64,000 nucleotides of DNA from Oscarella lobularis. Its lineage: Eukaryota; Porifera; Homoscleromorpha; Homosclerophorida; Oscarellidae. The first letter of the stretch is position 1; every line of letters begins with the position of its first letter. Shown here piece by piece: positions 54,556 to 64,000 of this stretch. Made by a program: the position numbers and the translations under genes. Location of the stretch: NCBI RefSeq assembly GCF_947507565.1, contig NC_089187.1, positions 1,364,001 through 1,428,000 of the forward strand, written 5' to 3'. A model generated the notes under the pieces. It did not search any database and was not told where the DNA came from. It worked only from the letters and a program-made list of their open reading frames with translations.

Positions 54556-56836
54556 CTAAACTTGAAGGCTCTGGGCATTGCTCTGAAACTCGCTAAGCGA
54601 TGGGTTTGTGTTAGCTCCGCACTTGTAGCGCTGTTTTCCGAAATAGGCCTCCAGTCGATCTTGGCAAAATTTCTCGCTCACAAGATATTTCACATTTGGA
54701 ACAGTACGTAGAAGATAAGATGAAACTTCGACAAAAGACAAGACTGCAGAAAGCAGTTGATTAGACTCAAGGAAAGCTCCTTCAGCTAAATTACCTGATA
54801 TTTTAATTCCATCTAATGTTTCTTTAGACAAAGTCATTGGTTTTTTCTGAGCCGACGTGTATCCCTCCCGCTGATCTACCTCCTCTTTCCCTTCGTCTAG
54901 GTATTTTAGACAAACATCTTTCAGCCACTAGAGCAGAATAAATAGTTGAAAGAAAGACAAACGATATTTTTAATTATTACGTCAAATCTTGAGTCACTCA
55001 GGCTAGTGTAAGGATTCAATTCCGGTTTACGGCGGCGCGATCCCTCGTCGACACATCCTACATTGAGACAGTCAAAAAAAGTTGTCGCACATCCTGAAAA
55101 AAATGTCGGTCTCCTTCGTCCCTTCCACCCCAAAATGTCTAAACGCCGCTGCGACGGATGAGCTCAAGACCTGTGAATGGTACAGACATTTACACTTTAT
55201 TCAGCAACATTTAACGCAATGTATACCTGTGCTGCTAGATTGACTTTCATCCTCGAATAAGAAGTCAGAAAAAGGTGATCCCGTTTGAGTTTTGGGAGGA
55301 GAGTAAGTCCGGACCCAGAGCGACTCTTGTCATAGAGATCGACAAGGTGCTTCCAACTTATATGCTCACCATTTTACAAACAGCTTAATTTAGAAAGAAG
55401 CTAAGGTTTTACTATTTGTTCACTCACCCAAAGTGCGCGATAACGACTGTGGGCAAATGAATTCGACCAGCAGTTCCGATTCGTTTTCAGAAGATGCGGT
55501 ACATCGGACATGAAATAAATCTGCCTCCCTTCATCACTGCATACATTCTCCGTTTTGTAGATGACGCCTTTGGATCGAGAAGTAGATTTCTGGTGCAGAT
55601 TGAAAAACTTTCTGGTTGTGGCCGCGCCGTCACACGTGAGGACCATTACTTTCAGGCCCAAAGCTTCGATATTGGTCGCTCACTCCAGTGGTTGTAATCA
55701 AAGAGAGTTCGCTCTGTAGGTAAAGTTAACGCGCCTGAATTTCGAAAAGATTGATACGCTGATGACGATTTGTATTTCAGGTGCAAACACATCATCGCTG
55801 GGTGCCATCGAATTTGGCGCGGATTTTTTACTTGAAGTGCTTGGAGTTGCTGTTTCCAAAAAATACGTCGAAATGTTCCTTCTTCGGTTTCATTCCTCAC
55901 TTCAGATGTTGTTGTTGTCATAATTTGATGTAGCTCTTTGTGGGTATCTGGTTCAACATCAACACCATTTTCTTCCGTTTGCTTTTTAATGATATTTTTT
56001 AGTTTTCTTTCTGCAGCGTTTAAACAAGATCGAAGACTTTTGAACCGGCTTTGACGTTCCGGTGTGTCAAGGTAGCGAATATTGGTACGACTCGAGCTAC
56101 TGGTACGACGCTCTGGGGATGATTTCTTTGCGAGCCATCGACTACGAGCCTTTCTCAGCGTGGAACGATACTGACTGCAAATGTCACATTTACCACCGTT
56201 AATCAGAATTCGGCACGCCGTCGTTCTGACCGTCTCCGACTCACCGTCACCTTCAACGTACGCGACCGTTGTCTTTCCGTCTGCTGCCGTCGCTTTTCCT
56301 CGCTTTGAGTTGATCATTTCAACAAATTCTGCGTCGGTATTTCCTGAACATACAGTTCCATTTTCTACTTTTTCTAGCAAATTTTGTAGCGATTGGGCAG
56401 TAGCGATGCGTCGTGGAATAGTCGACAAAAATGGCGCATCAACGGGAATGAGGTGGCCATTACAACTCGCTCTCCACGTCCGATCGTCGGCTACAGTAAC
56501 GCTACGTGACACTGATGGGCACCCTGTATCTTCAGCTGATATCATGCAGACATTTATTCTAGTGGTGGCGGCGCCTTCTTTTTCAGCCGCGTACCATCCC
56601 TGCCGAATTGCCGATTTTCTTGATGGATTCAAGGGATTCTTCCATCGATTCTTCTGTGACTTCCAATTCCACTGGTGGCACCTAAAGTCCGGTCAGATAC
56701 AATAGTATACTACTGCATGGCGAACTACACTCACTTTAATTTTATATGGCCTTCCAGGTCGACTTTTTTTCTCAGCCCGTCGTTTGACCTTGAAATTTTT
56801 GCGGCGCTTTTCCAAGGTAAATTTTCTTCGCCCCAT
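54556..56836 (-). CDS. P-element-type transposase (multi-exon, possibly decayed)
   Basis: Exon 1 at 56836 starts MGRRKFTLEKRRKNFKVKRR and is strongly basic. The large exon (56632-55790) carries a Cys-containing region (ILINGGKCDICSQYRSTLRK), a predicted coil, and the P-type signature RQIRWHPAMMCLHLKYKSSS, AYQSFRNSGALTLPTERTLF, DYNHW. The next exon (55661-55420) holds the catalytic-type block MGLKVMVLTCDGAATTRKFF and VIYKTENVCSDEGRQIYFMS, DVPHLLKTNRNCWSN. The terminal exon (54837-54556) ends KYLVSEKFCQDRLEAYFGKQ, RYKCGANTNPSLSEFQSN, the usual P C-terminus. No THAP finger was seen at the N-terminus, which is unusual for P-type enzymes. Confidence 0.7.
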
Positions 56837-57356
56837 GCTGTTGAAACGCCGATCGCACTAGAACAAAGGTAGATGAATATGGTCAACAGGTGGCTACGCG
56901 GAAAGAAGGTCTAGTTTGACTAGAAAAATCCCAGAAAGTTAGCGTGAAAATTTGGATAAAATGGTCCATAACGGGCAAACGCGAAGAGGAGTCTACGCGA
57001 AAACACGCAATAACACTGTGCAGCAAGAAGTTCTGGCAACGGTTAACGTTTTCCGTCGTCCGCGACGTAGATCGAAGACGGGAAAATCCCAGAAGTGCTT
57101 GCGAGCGCGAAAAGCGTGGAAATCGACAGTATCGGCGGCGAAACCGAAGGAAAATCAATCACAAATACGTTTACTAACATTCTGGCAGCGATTTTGCAGT
57201 GAAACAGACAGCGAAGAGGATGTCCTTTTCTCTTAGTAGCACTGATAATGTACGTGGGACGCTCCAGACGAAAGGGGGCGTGCCGTGTCACGCATCTGTA
57301 TGAAGAACATAGCTTAGCGCACTGGCGTTTCTAATTCCTCTATTTTATTATCCGTG

Positions 57357-57545
57357 GTCACAGTGTCACAGCGTCCCAGTGGCACGGCGTCACAGTGGCA
57401 CAATGTCACAGTGTCACAATGTCACAGTGTCACAATGTCACAGTGTCACGGTGTCACAGTGGCACAGCGTCACAACACAGTAGTGTCACAGTGGCGCGGC
57501 GTCACAGTGGTACGGCGTCACAGTTGTAGCACAGCGGCGCATTGA
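57357..57545. repeat. GTCACAGTGTCAC satellite (right arm, second part)
   Basis: Continuation, in the same orientation, of the 53130-53296 array: GTCACAGTGGCACGGC and GTCACAATGTCACAGT units, degenerate at the far edge. Confidence 0.9.
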
Positions 57546-57699
57546 CACAGCACTATTGTCATGCCAAAAAAAGGATAAAAGGGCTGCTGGGGGGATGACG
57601 TAGAATCTCTAGCGCTCCGTAACGCGCGTTCTTGGTTCGTTTCTGCGGATCAGGGGGTTTTGCACTAAAGTGCGCTAGGAACGAGCCCTTTTTTGAAAA

Positions 57700-58260
57700 G
57701 GGTTTTATTCTGCTCTCAGAACTTTTACGAAAGGTTTCATTAGTGATTCGAGCTTCTCTTTAGCATGCCTTATAGCGGCAATAGCGTATTTGCCGTAGAC
57801 CGAATCCCTGAGAAGATAGCCAACGCGCTTTTAGTCCGCTTGGCTTCGGTCTCTGAGACACTTAGCAGCCTCACTTTTTGCACGAACGCTTCTTCAATGT
57901 TCTGCCTCTTTCCACCATAATTGATTTATTCTCTTGCGCTTCGTCTTCGGGTAATATCGGGCCATTATCTATAAAAACCACATCATCGGTCACAATGACC
58001 CTTTTGACTGACCGATATTTTTGAAGAAATTAACTAAGGAATGCCTGGCTTTTCTGTGCTGCATGTCAAGCGGCACAGATGCCCTATACTAGCCTAATAA
58101 ACGAACCGGAAGCCTTTGGGTATGCGGCCATGATGAATACCTTCAACTTGGCTACAATCGATCACGGCGTCTCTTCCCAATTGATAGTTTACACAAGCTG
58201 CAACATTAGAGTACGTCCTTCTTTTAGAAGTGCCTGCAGATGATAATTTTTTTCTACTTT
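57700..58260 (-). pseudogene. unrecognised coding relic
   Basis: Minus-strand segments with coding-like composition lie in order: GTSKRRTYSNVAACVNYQLG, DAVIDCSQVEGIHHGRIPKG (about 58250-58090), FLQKYRSVKRVIVTDDVVFI, DNGPILPEDEAQE (about 58025-57925), then QNIEEAFVQKVRLLSVSETE and, after a frame change, YGKYAIAAIRHAKEKLESLM, KPFVKVLRAE (to about 57705). I do not recognise the family. It may be a decayed host or transposon gene. Confidence 0.35.
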
Positions 58261-58805
58261 GAAAATTATGGCTTCTTCAGCCTAAAGTCATTTTCTTAAA
58301 GTTGTAAGACTCTTGGTCGGTTGTCTTGTTACAAACTAATTTATTGTGAAGAGAAGAACATACTCTAATATAGAAGCTATCATAAGCCGCATATATGCAG
58401 CCCCAGTAGACGCCATGCAATTGCGCCGTCGGGTCTTCCACTCACTGAAGGGCTATTTTACTGCCTTCAAAAATCAACTAATCAGTGTCCTAGTCAACTG
58501 AATACAATCGATCATGCGTGATTCTTTGCACAGAACTGTACCCACCTCCCTTTTTCAAGTCCGTGTCTACATCTTCAGAAACAGATCTTGCATGGCTTAA
58601 GCACCGGCGCGCTTTAAAAAGACGCTTCGTATCATTCACTGAGCTTTTTATTTCTAGCTGAAAATGGGGTGAACGTGTGCCATTTCAACAGGACATGAGC
58701 TCTCCTTTTCTAAAAGCATTACGATAATATAGTCAATGATGATGCCAGCTTTGGTTGATTTGTGAACAAATTTCGTAATCTGAAAGACAGCTACTGAGAA
58801 ACCAA

Positions 58806-58882
58806 TTATAAGCGTTGCGGTATACGTTTGTAGAAACGTCCGTTCTTTGAATATTGGAAAGATAACTTGGAATCCGCATCAC
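58806..58882 (-). CDS. possible terminal exon left of transposon D
   Basis: After an acceptor TTTTGCAG at 58883-58890, the frame reads GDADSKLSFQYSKNGRFYKR and stops. If transposon D is removed, it can be spliced to the exon ending at 62868 (GETDLKIK, donor GTTATT). This is a weak model based on splice signals only. Confidence 0.3.
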
Positions 58883-58932
58883 CTGCAAAATAACGATTTG
58901 AACCTTTAGAAAAGAAAGCCTTGAAAGTAAAT

Positions 58933-59242
58933 GGTGCGTGTACCGTGCGGCCATTTCCTGTTTGTGTTTTCTTTGTTCTATTTTTCTTGTTGTAATATTG
59001 ATGTTCCATTTTCTATGTTGTAATTTCACTTGTTGTAATTGTGTTGTTCTATTTTTATGCTGTAATTTTGATGTTCTATTGTCTGTGTTTTAATTTTTCT
59101 TGTTGTAATTACAGTAATGTATGTTCAATTTAGAAAGTTTGTTGTTGTAATTTTAATTTTTTATATTCTAATTTTGTTGTCGTAATAATGTATTTTTAAA
59201 TGTGAATATTTCTTGTTCTAATTCAATCTACGATTTCATGTA
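58933..59242. repeat. left terminal inverted repeat of transposon D
   Basis: 310 bp. The outer 45 bp are GC-balanced (GGTGCGTGTACCGTGCGGCC); the inner part is an AT-rich irregular series of TTGTAATT, TTCTATTTT and TTCTAATTTT units. It differs from the right copy by very few bases (for example one T in a T run). Confidence 0.95.
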
Positions 59243-59454
59243 CGCTTTAAGTTACAGTACTTTATACTTGTCGGTAACGTGTCCGAATGTATTTGTATTT
59301 TTATTTCTAGATCATTAGGTTAGAACAACGCATGCATTGCAACCCAAGCAGCATGCGCAAAAACGATCTTTTCTGTGCAACACAGCACTCAAAGGAAAAC
59401 AAGAAACTCAGAAATTATGCCAACGTGCATAACAAACACCACCCGTGCCAGTAC

Positions 59455-60394
59455 TTATTCGGCCTCTTCTTCAGGAGTGGCATCAACAGGAACTTCTTCT
59501 TCGTTGCGCGTTTGTGGAATAAGTTGTCTGGCCTCTCTCAGAAATGCGTCGATACCGTGAATAATGAAAAAGTGCCTCTTTCCATTTGGACCATTGCAAG
59601 AAGGGCATCTCTTCGGAACCTCATTACGTTCATCATCACGAAACCATTCATTGACGCAAACGCTGCAGCCAACGAGACGCTGACAGCAAGAAGCAGCCGC
59701 AGGTGGTGGTGTCATCGGCTTTTCGTGACAGATGAGGCATTGAAAGCTTTCGGAGATCAGCCTCTTAACGGCATCCTCAATTCTGCCACGCGGATCCAGC
59801 GATAGAGTGTGAATAGTGAGGGTGTCGTCAATTGACTTAACAATTGTTTCGACGTTGGCCAAAGAAGCTACTATGTCGCTCATGCTGCCAGACCCTTCTG
59901 CAGTTGGTGCCGAACTCGACAACTTCGCCTTCTTCGACACTGATGGTGGATTGTATTCTTCAGTTTCGTCCGATGAAGATACGAGCTGAACTAAATCTGA
60001 TGTAGGAACGGCAAAAAAATGTCTTGCGGGCTTTCCCCAAAATTGTCTTGCGGGCTTTCCCCAAAATGCTAACCCTTAATTAAACAGCACATGAGTACAG
60101 CAGTAATGAATGAGAACTTTAAAAGGAAATACCTCTGGTTCCCGGCATGTCCAAAATTTCCAGGCCATCACTTGTAACTATCGCCAAGTCAGGCTTGTCA
60201 AAAGACTCCTGCACAGCTTGTGTCATAAATTTGATATTCGCACTGTACTCGGGCACTGAGATATGGCACTTCTGCCCTAGCGATTTGACTTTCCCATCTT
60301 TGAGCCGAGCGGCAACGACTTTCACTGAACGCATATACGCTTTTTCCTTTCCTTTGCGGGACGAGTGCAGATGCAGCTTTGACGATTTGGGCAT
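59455..60394 (-). CDS. RING-type zinc-finger protein, copy c, in transposon D
   Basis: Exon 1 (60394-about 60132) starts MPKSSKLHLHSSRKGKEKAY and continues KCHISVPEYSANIKFMTQAV, DLAIVTSDGLEILDMPGTR; donor GTATTT. The intron holds a 24-bp tandem duplication (60020-60067). Exon 2 (about 59979-59455) has an acidic linker, a coiled-coil-like part, the finger CLICHEKPMTP...CCQRLVGCSVCVNEWF...CPSC, the helix KRHFFIIHGIDAFLREARQL and an acidic tail. The order and the CC-x4-GCxxC core match copies a and b at 2.7-5.7 kb. No lesions were seen. Being conserved next to an integrase in two places suggests it is a working transposon component; ubiquitin-ligase activity is only a family inference. Confidence 0.8.
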
Positions 60395-60539
60395 TGTGTG
60401 AAAAATTGACGGCGTAGACGGAGGAGAGAAGAAAGAACTGGAAGATGAGCTGTAGTCGGACGCTGGGAGTGCACTTTCCGATCGTAGAGACCCCGGCCAA
60501 GGCGAAGCACTAATAGCCGTTTCAGACGATGTTCGCGAC

Positions 60540-60840
60540 GATGTCGCCTCTCCTCCCTCCTTTCAATCGTCACCGCCCACACGAAGACGCTCTCCGTTTC
60601 GAAAGCCGGAACAATCAAACGATCCATTGGCGTCCGGGTATTCGACTTTGTTCGTCGAATCGGCCAAGAAAAGCGTTATTTCAACGATCTACGGATCATG
60701 AACCCATTAACCCTAAACGATATCCTTAGTCGAGTCGAAGCGCACCTTGAAAACCGAAGCGGGACGAAAAGCTGTCAGCTGAGACAGTCTCAACTTCATT
60801 TCTTGCCGTCCGCGGAAAATCGTAAACTCTTTGTCCATTG
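60540..60840 (+). other. coding-like stretch between the divergent genes of transposon D
   Basis: The plus-strand frame reads SVSKAGTIKRSIGVRVFDFV, RRIGQEKRYFNDLRIMNPLT, LNDILSRVEAHLEN and stays open to 60840. The YFNDLRIMNPLTLNDILSRV segment vaguely recalls the N-terminal region of Harbinger nucleases, but the following residues do not. It has no usable ATG upstream and could be 5' untranslated sequence of the integrase gene. Confidence 0.2.
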
Positions 60841-60932
60841 TTTGCAGTAACGTTGTGCATACGCTGCGCAGCGTACTGCGCATGGCCATGTGCGTTTACG
60901 CAATGTCCCGTAAAGAAAGCCCTACTGTAGCC

Positions 60933-62341
60933 ATGGAAAGAATAAACGTACATGCAATCTCCCAGTGGATTCGTGAGGGAAAAACTTACGAAGAAATGAG
61001 CGACATGCTGCAAGCTGCACTGCCTGGAGAGACGGGTTTCAGCTCCAGAAGTGTAGGGCGGTTTTGTAAAAGACGAGGTCTTCGACACCAAGCGATAGTG
61101 CCGAGGCTCACCTTGGAAAGACATGTGTTTGATGCCGTGAGAGAAGTGCTAACATAGAACGGTCTTCATTTGGCCCGTATTGTTCATGCATGCTGTAATT
61201 AGGTTGGGCCAACTTATGGCAGGAAAATGATGAAAGGATTTCTTGTTAGAAAAGGCGTGCGTGCAAGCGAAAAAAGAGTATCGGACGCATTGAAAGCTGT
61301 TGCTCCGACCCACCATGCAAGAAGGCGCAATCGAACGGCCGAACAACGCAATCCGGTAACATATTCCGCAGAGTACTTTGGCCATAAACTACATATGGAT
61401 CAAAACGAAAAACTGGTTATGTACGGCGTGACGGAATATGCTGCGATTGATGGGTACAGCGGCATGATTGTTGCATTTATAACAATGCCGATAAAAAATG
61501 CTATTACAATATACGAATCATTATTTGAGTAAGAGTTTGTGCTAATCACGGTACATCATGCACTCAGTCTTATGTCTACAGGCATCTACTATGGAACTAT
61601 GGTATTTGGGACACTGTCAGAGCTGATTGTGGGCGCGAGCCCTATCTCGTACTGTACATTCAAGACATACTGAGACAACATAGGCATAATACGGCAAGGC
61701 GACCCTTCATTCAAACGTCTTCAACAAAAGTAACTGACGTTTTATAAATTTTTTATTCTTGAGACTCATCTTAGAATCATACCATTGAGCGAATCTGGGT
61801 GGAAGTGAACCGACGGATTAACTACCCTATCAAACTCGCCCTTAATGAAATGAATGATGCTGACGAGTTTGATTTGGAATTGCTGCATCATCGCTTTGCT
61901 GTTTCTCGAGTGTCAATGACAGTAGCAAATTATGGTGCACAAGTATTTGTTCAATCTTGGAATAACCACCCAATTCCTGGTACAAGAACAAAAATAACTG
62001 GATGTTAATATGAATTCTTATTTGTTGCAGGAAAAGGCGTACCCATAGAACTGATGGCACAGAATAAATGCTGTGGACTAATTCCTTTTTCGGCTATTCC
62101 AACACGCGACGAAGCAGTCTCCCTGTTTGAGACGTCAGGGGGGAACTTGACTCGACCAAGTACATACGGAGCCGATCCTCTTTCTGGCTCACCTGAAAGA
62201 ATGGCAAGAAGACAGAATTTTTTTGATAAACGTTTTCCGTCCCTCAAAGACATTTACGGATCGTTAGTTAATGGTGACGCTTCAATGTTCAAGAACGCAG
62301 TAAAATTCTATATATGCCTTTGTGAAGTGCTAAGTCAATGA
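60933..62341 (+). CDS. rve-type integrase (transposase), copy 2, in transposon D
   Basis: The start at 60933 aligns with copy 1; ATGs at 60903 and 60831 are alternatives. Exon 1 carries an HTH (GKTYEEMSDMLQAALPGE, SSRSVGRFCKRRGLRH). Exon 2 (from 61204, VGPTYGRKMMKGFL) holds the core AEYFGHKLHMDQNEKLVMYG (first D). Exon 3 (from 61582, LLWNYGIWDTVRADCGREPY) holds the second D, in a sequence where copy 1 has VDHGSEF. Exon 4 (from 61774) has NHTIERIWVEVNRRINYPIK (E). The last exon ends at 62341. All three acids are present and no frame lesion was seen. The role inferred is integrase-like strand transfer, which fits the 6-bp target duplication. It is divergent from the RING gene. Confidence 0.85.
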
Positions 62342-62547
62342 ATTAATAAAAATGTTGACAACATGGCACAGAAAGTTACGACTTCCAGAAGCTACTAAAC
62401 TGCCACATTACTAGAAATAAAATCACGATGAAATGTTAATAAATAAATAAATAAATTACCAAGTAATAAATATATTAAAAGGAAATAAAATTAACAGAAT
62501 AAAAATGTCAAATAAAATGAATACAAGCATAAAAAGACAAAGTACAA

Positions 62548-62858
62548 TACATGAAATCGTAGATTGAATTAGAACAAGAAATATTCACATTTAAAAATAC
62601 ATTATTACGACAACAAAATTAGAATATAAAAAATTAAAATTACAACAACAAACTTTCTAAATTGAACATACATTACTGTAATTACAACAAGAAAAATTAA
62701 AACACAGACAATAGAACATCAAAATTACAACATAAAAAATAGAACAACACAATTACAACAAGTGAAATTACAACATAGAAAATGGAACATCAATATTACA
62801 ACAAGAAAAATAGAACAAAGAAAACACAAACAGGAAATGGCCGCACGGTACACGCACC
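62548..62858. repeat. right terminal inverted repeat of transposon D
   Basis: 311 bp, nearly identical complement of 58933-59242, followed by the target duplication GTAAAT at 62859-62864. Confidence 0.95.
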
Positions 62859-62867
62859 GTAAATAAC

Positions 62868-63068
62868 CTTGATTTTCAAATCTGTTTCTCCCACGTTAGA
62901 AAAGTAAGAAGCAACGATTTCTTCTTTTTCTTCCTTTTTTGGCTTTTTTGTTTTTAACGCTTCCCTCGTTTCCTTCAATGACAGATTAAGGGAGAGATAG
63001 AGGTTGTAAAAAATCTACTCTCCATCCTTCAGCGTCAAACGCATACTCCCTGCGACGTCCCCCATTAC
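62868..63068 (-). CDS. possible exon right of transposon D
   Basis: Between an acceptor at 63069 (TTATTTAG) and a donor at 62867 (GTTATT). One frame (NGGRRREYAFDAEGWRVDFL) stops after about 27 codons. A second acceptor after a pyrimidine tract (near 62978) would give ETREALKTKKPKKEEKEEIV, ASYFSNVGETDLKIK. The two readings cannot both be right. It probably belongs to the membrane-protein gene at 63.3-64 kb or to a neighbour on the same strand. Confidence 0.3.
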
Positions 63069-63371
63069 CTAAATAATTAATCAGATTTTAGGAAGGCAAT
63101 ATCAAATGCATTGCTTTGGCACCAGAGGATAAAACGCTATCCAAAAAACTTGAAATTTGACAGTTGATGTCGATAGCCAATAACGTCTGGTTAAGAAAAA
63201 AACCCCAATAAACTAGGATAAATTCTACACGTAATGAGGCACATTTCTGAATCTGAGTCCCACCGGATGCACCAGTCCTTTTGAGCCACAGTAAATAGCA
63301 AGGTCTGCGTTAAATCGATGAGCGTTGTCTTCTTCCTTTGACACCCAGCTGCTCAAAATGTAAGGAAACAA

Positions 63372-63979
63372 CTAACAGAAAAAAAAAACAGATACCAGTA
63401 GAATTAAGCGTAATGCAGTAGTTACCAGTTTTCGGGCTTTATTTTTAGTCTTCAGTAGAAAGTTTTCTTGTAGCTCTAGTTCAGTTAGTATCTCAGAAAA
63501 GGTGGGGCATAATCCGCTATCTAAATAAGAAAGAAGTACCAACAATAAATGTAAATCGTTCCTTATTCTGGACTTCTTGATAGGTTTGTAAATCTCCGAA
63601 TCAAGGCTAACGCTGTACACGACACGAAGACGGCCTTTCCAAGCACATCAGTAAAAGCTCTGAAAGCTGACCAAAATATCCCAACGAGAGTAGCAACAAA
63701 CGCAAGTCCTAGACACGCCAAACTTATTATCCATAAAGGATAAAACAACGCACTCAACGAAACAAAGCATGGCACTGATACTACAGTCTCATTTAGACAA
63801 AATCTCTCAGAAAAGTGATTTGAAGATGCCGTTGTGTTTGGTTCCTGGCAAAACAGCTCGAATTGCTCAAACCAAGGACGAGCATAAACTTCACGATCAA
63901 GAGTACAATCGTAATAACTTCCACGAAGATGAGAATCAGTGACATTGTATACAACGGCAGTGGCAACAAGGAATAACAC
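63372..63979 (-). CDS. multipass membrane protein, partial (runs off window edge)
   Basis: The frame 63979-63563 reads LFLVATAVVYNVTDSHLRGS, a Cys-containing extracellular-like segment with sequons NVT, NTT and NET, then two close hydrophobic helices (SVPCFVSLSALFYPLWIISL, ACLGLAFVATLVGIFWSAF) and a third hydrophobic stretch. The next segment (63620-63400, other frame) reads IRNDLHLLLVLLSYLDSGLC, PTFSEILTELELQENFLLK, resembling the cytosolic helices after the pore of pannexin/LRRC8-like channels, but that match is weak. An exon near 63330-63240 (WVSKEEDNAHRFNADLAIYC) may follow. This looks like ordinary host coding sequence, unlike most of the window. Confidence 0.45.
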
Positions 63980-64000
63980 GGAAGAGGTGATTTGTAAACC

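Larger units (their letters stand above)
53297..57356. mobile_element. transposon G: P-superfamily element with two convergent genes
   Basis: The inverted repeat begins CACGGATAATAAAATAGAGG at 53297 and continues ATTAGAAACGCCAGTGCGCT (one mismatch) for 41 bp; the complement ends at 57356. GTCACAG is present just outside both ends (53290-53296 and 57357-57363), consistent with a 7-bp or longer duplication, but the flanks are satellite, so this is weak evidence. A P-type transposase lies on minus (56836-54556) and a second gene on plus (53348-54412); they converge. Size is 4060 bp. The insertion splits one satellite array. Confidence 0.85.
58933..62858. mobile_element. transposon D: long inverted repeats, RING gene + rve-type integrase
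   Basis: The left end starts GGTGCGTGTACCGTGCGGCC at 58933 and the complement ends at 62858. The inverted repeats run 58933-59242 and 62548-62858, about 310 bp each and nearly identical. A 6-bp direct duplication, GTAAAT, lies at 58927-58932 and 62859-62864. Size is 3926 bp. Inside, a two-exon RING-finger gene (minus) and a multi-exon rve-type integrase gene (plus) are divergently arranged. Near-identical ends and an intact duplication imply a recent insertion. I know of no named superfamily with this exact gene pair. Confidence 0.93.

Overview
The window is animal-type nuclear DNA that consists almost entirely of transposable elements. Genes are split by short GT-AG introns, carry AATAAA signals, and show metazoan or transposon domain types (THAP, HIRAN, SWIM, HECT, a P2X7-like cytosolic domain). 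The mix (P, Tigger/pogo, Kolobok-like with THAP, MULE, Helitron, Ginger, a DIRS-like element, a LINE with a restriction-like endonuclease) suggests an early-branching invertebrate such as a sponge or cnidarian. That placement is an inference; nothing here fixes the species.

Layout. 0-2.5 kb: SAP/SWIM gene and pogo relic. 2.7-7.8 kb: two head-to-head paralogous RING genes followed by an rve-type integrase gene. 7.8-9.9 kb: AT-rich, no gene seen. 9.9-10.4 kb: Helitron Rep fragment. 11.3-14.7 kb: GC-rich DIRS-like element abutting a second, broken integrase gene (14.7-15.6 kb). 16-18.2 kb: multi-exon HECT gene. 20-21.4 kb: HECT fragment and MADF gene. 22-24.4 kb: decayed Helitron helicase. 25.8-29.0 kb: complete two-gene transposon A. 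30.2-32.7 kb: THAP/Kolobok-like relic. 32.9-34.3 kb: P2X7-like exon and Ginger/KRBA2-like integrase. 34.3-35.0 kb: MULE-type MITE. 35.9-43.1 kb: a Tigger that split a LINE and itself contains transposon B. 43.8-46.2 kb: pogo-like transposon F. 46.4-53.3 kb: a P-loop NTPase gene and a MULE gene between satellite arrays of opposite orientation. 53.3-57.4 kb: P-type transposon G, inserted in one of those arrays. 58.9-62.9 kb: transposon D, with about 310-bp inverted repeats. 63-64 kb: exons of a multipass membrane protein.

Main result. Many of these transposons have two genes, a transposase plus an accessory nuclear protein. In A, B and F the accessory gene encodes a HIRAN domain and is convergent with the transposase; a further HIRAN gene sits in the Tigger. 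In D the accessory gene encodes a RING-type zinc-finger protein and is divergent from an rve-type integrase; the RING/integrase association recurs at 2.7-7.8 kb. In G a second protein gene converges on the P transposase. A MULE gene and a P-loop NTPase gene share the satellite-bounded unit. Element ends for A, B, D, F, G and the MITE were read directly as inverted repeats, most with target-site duplications.
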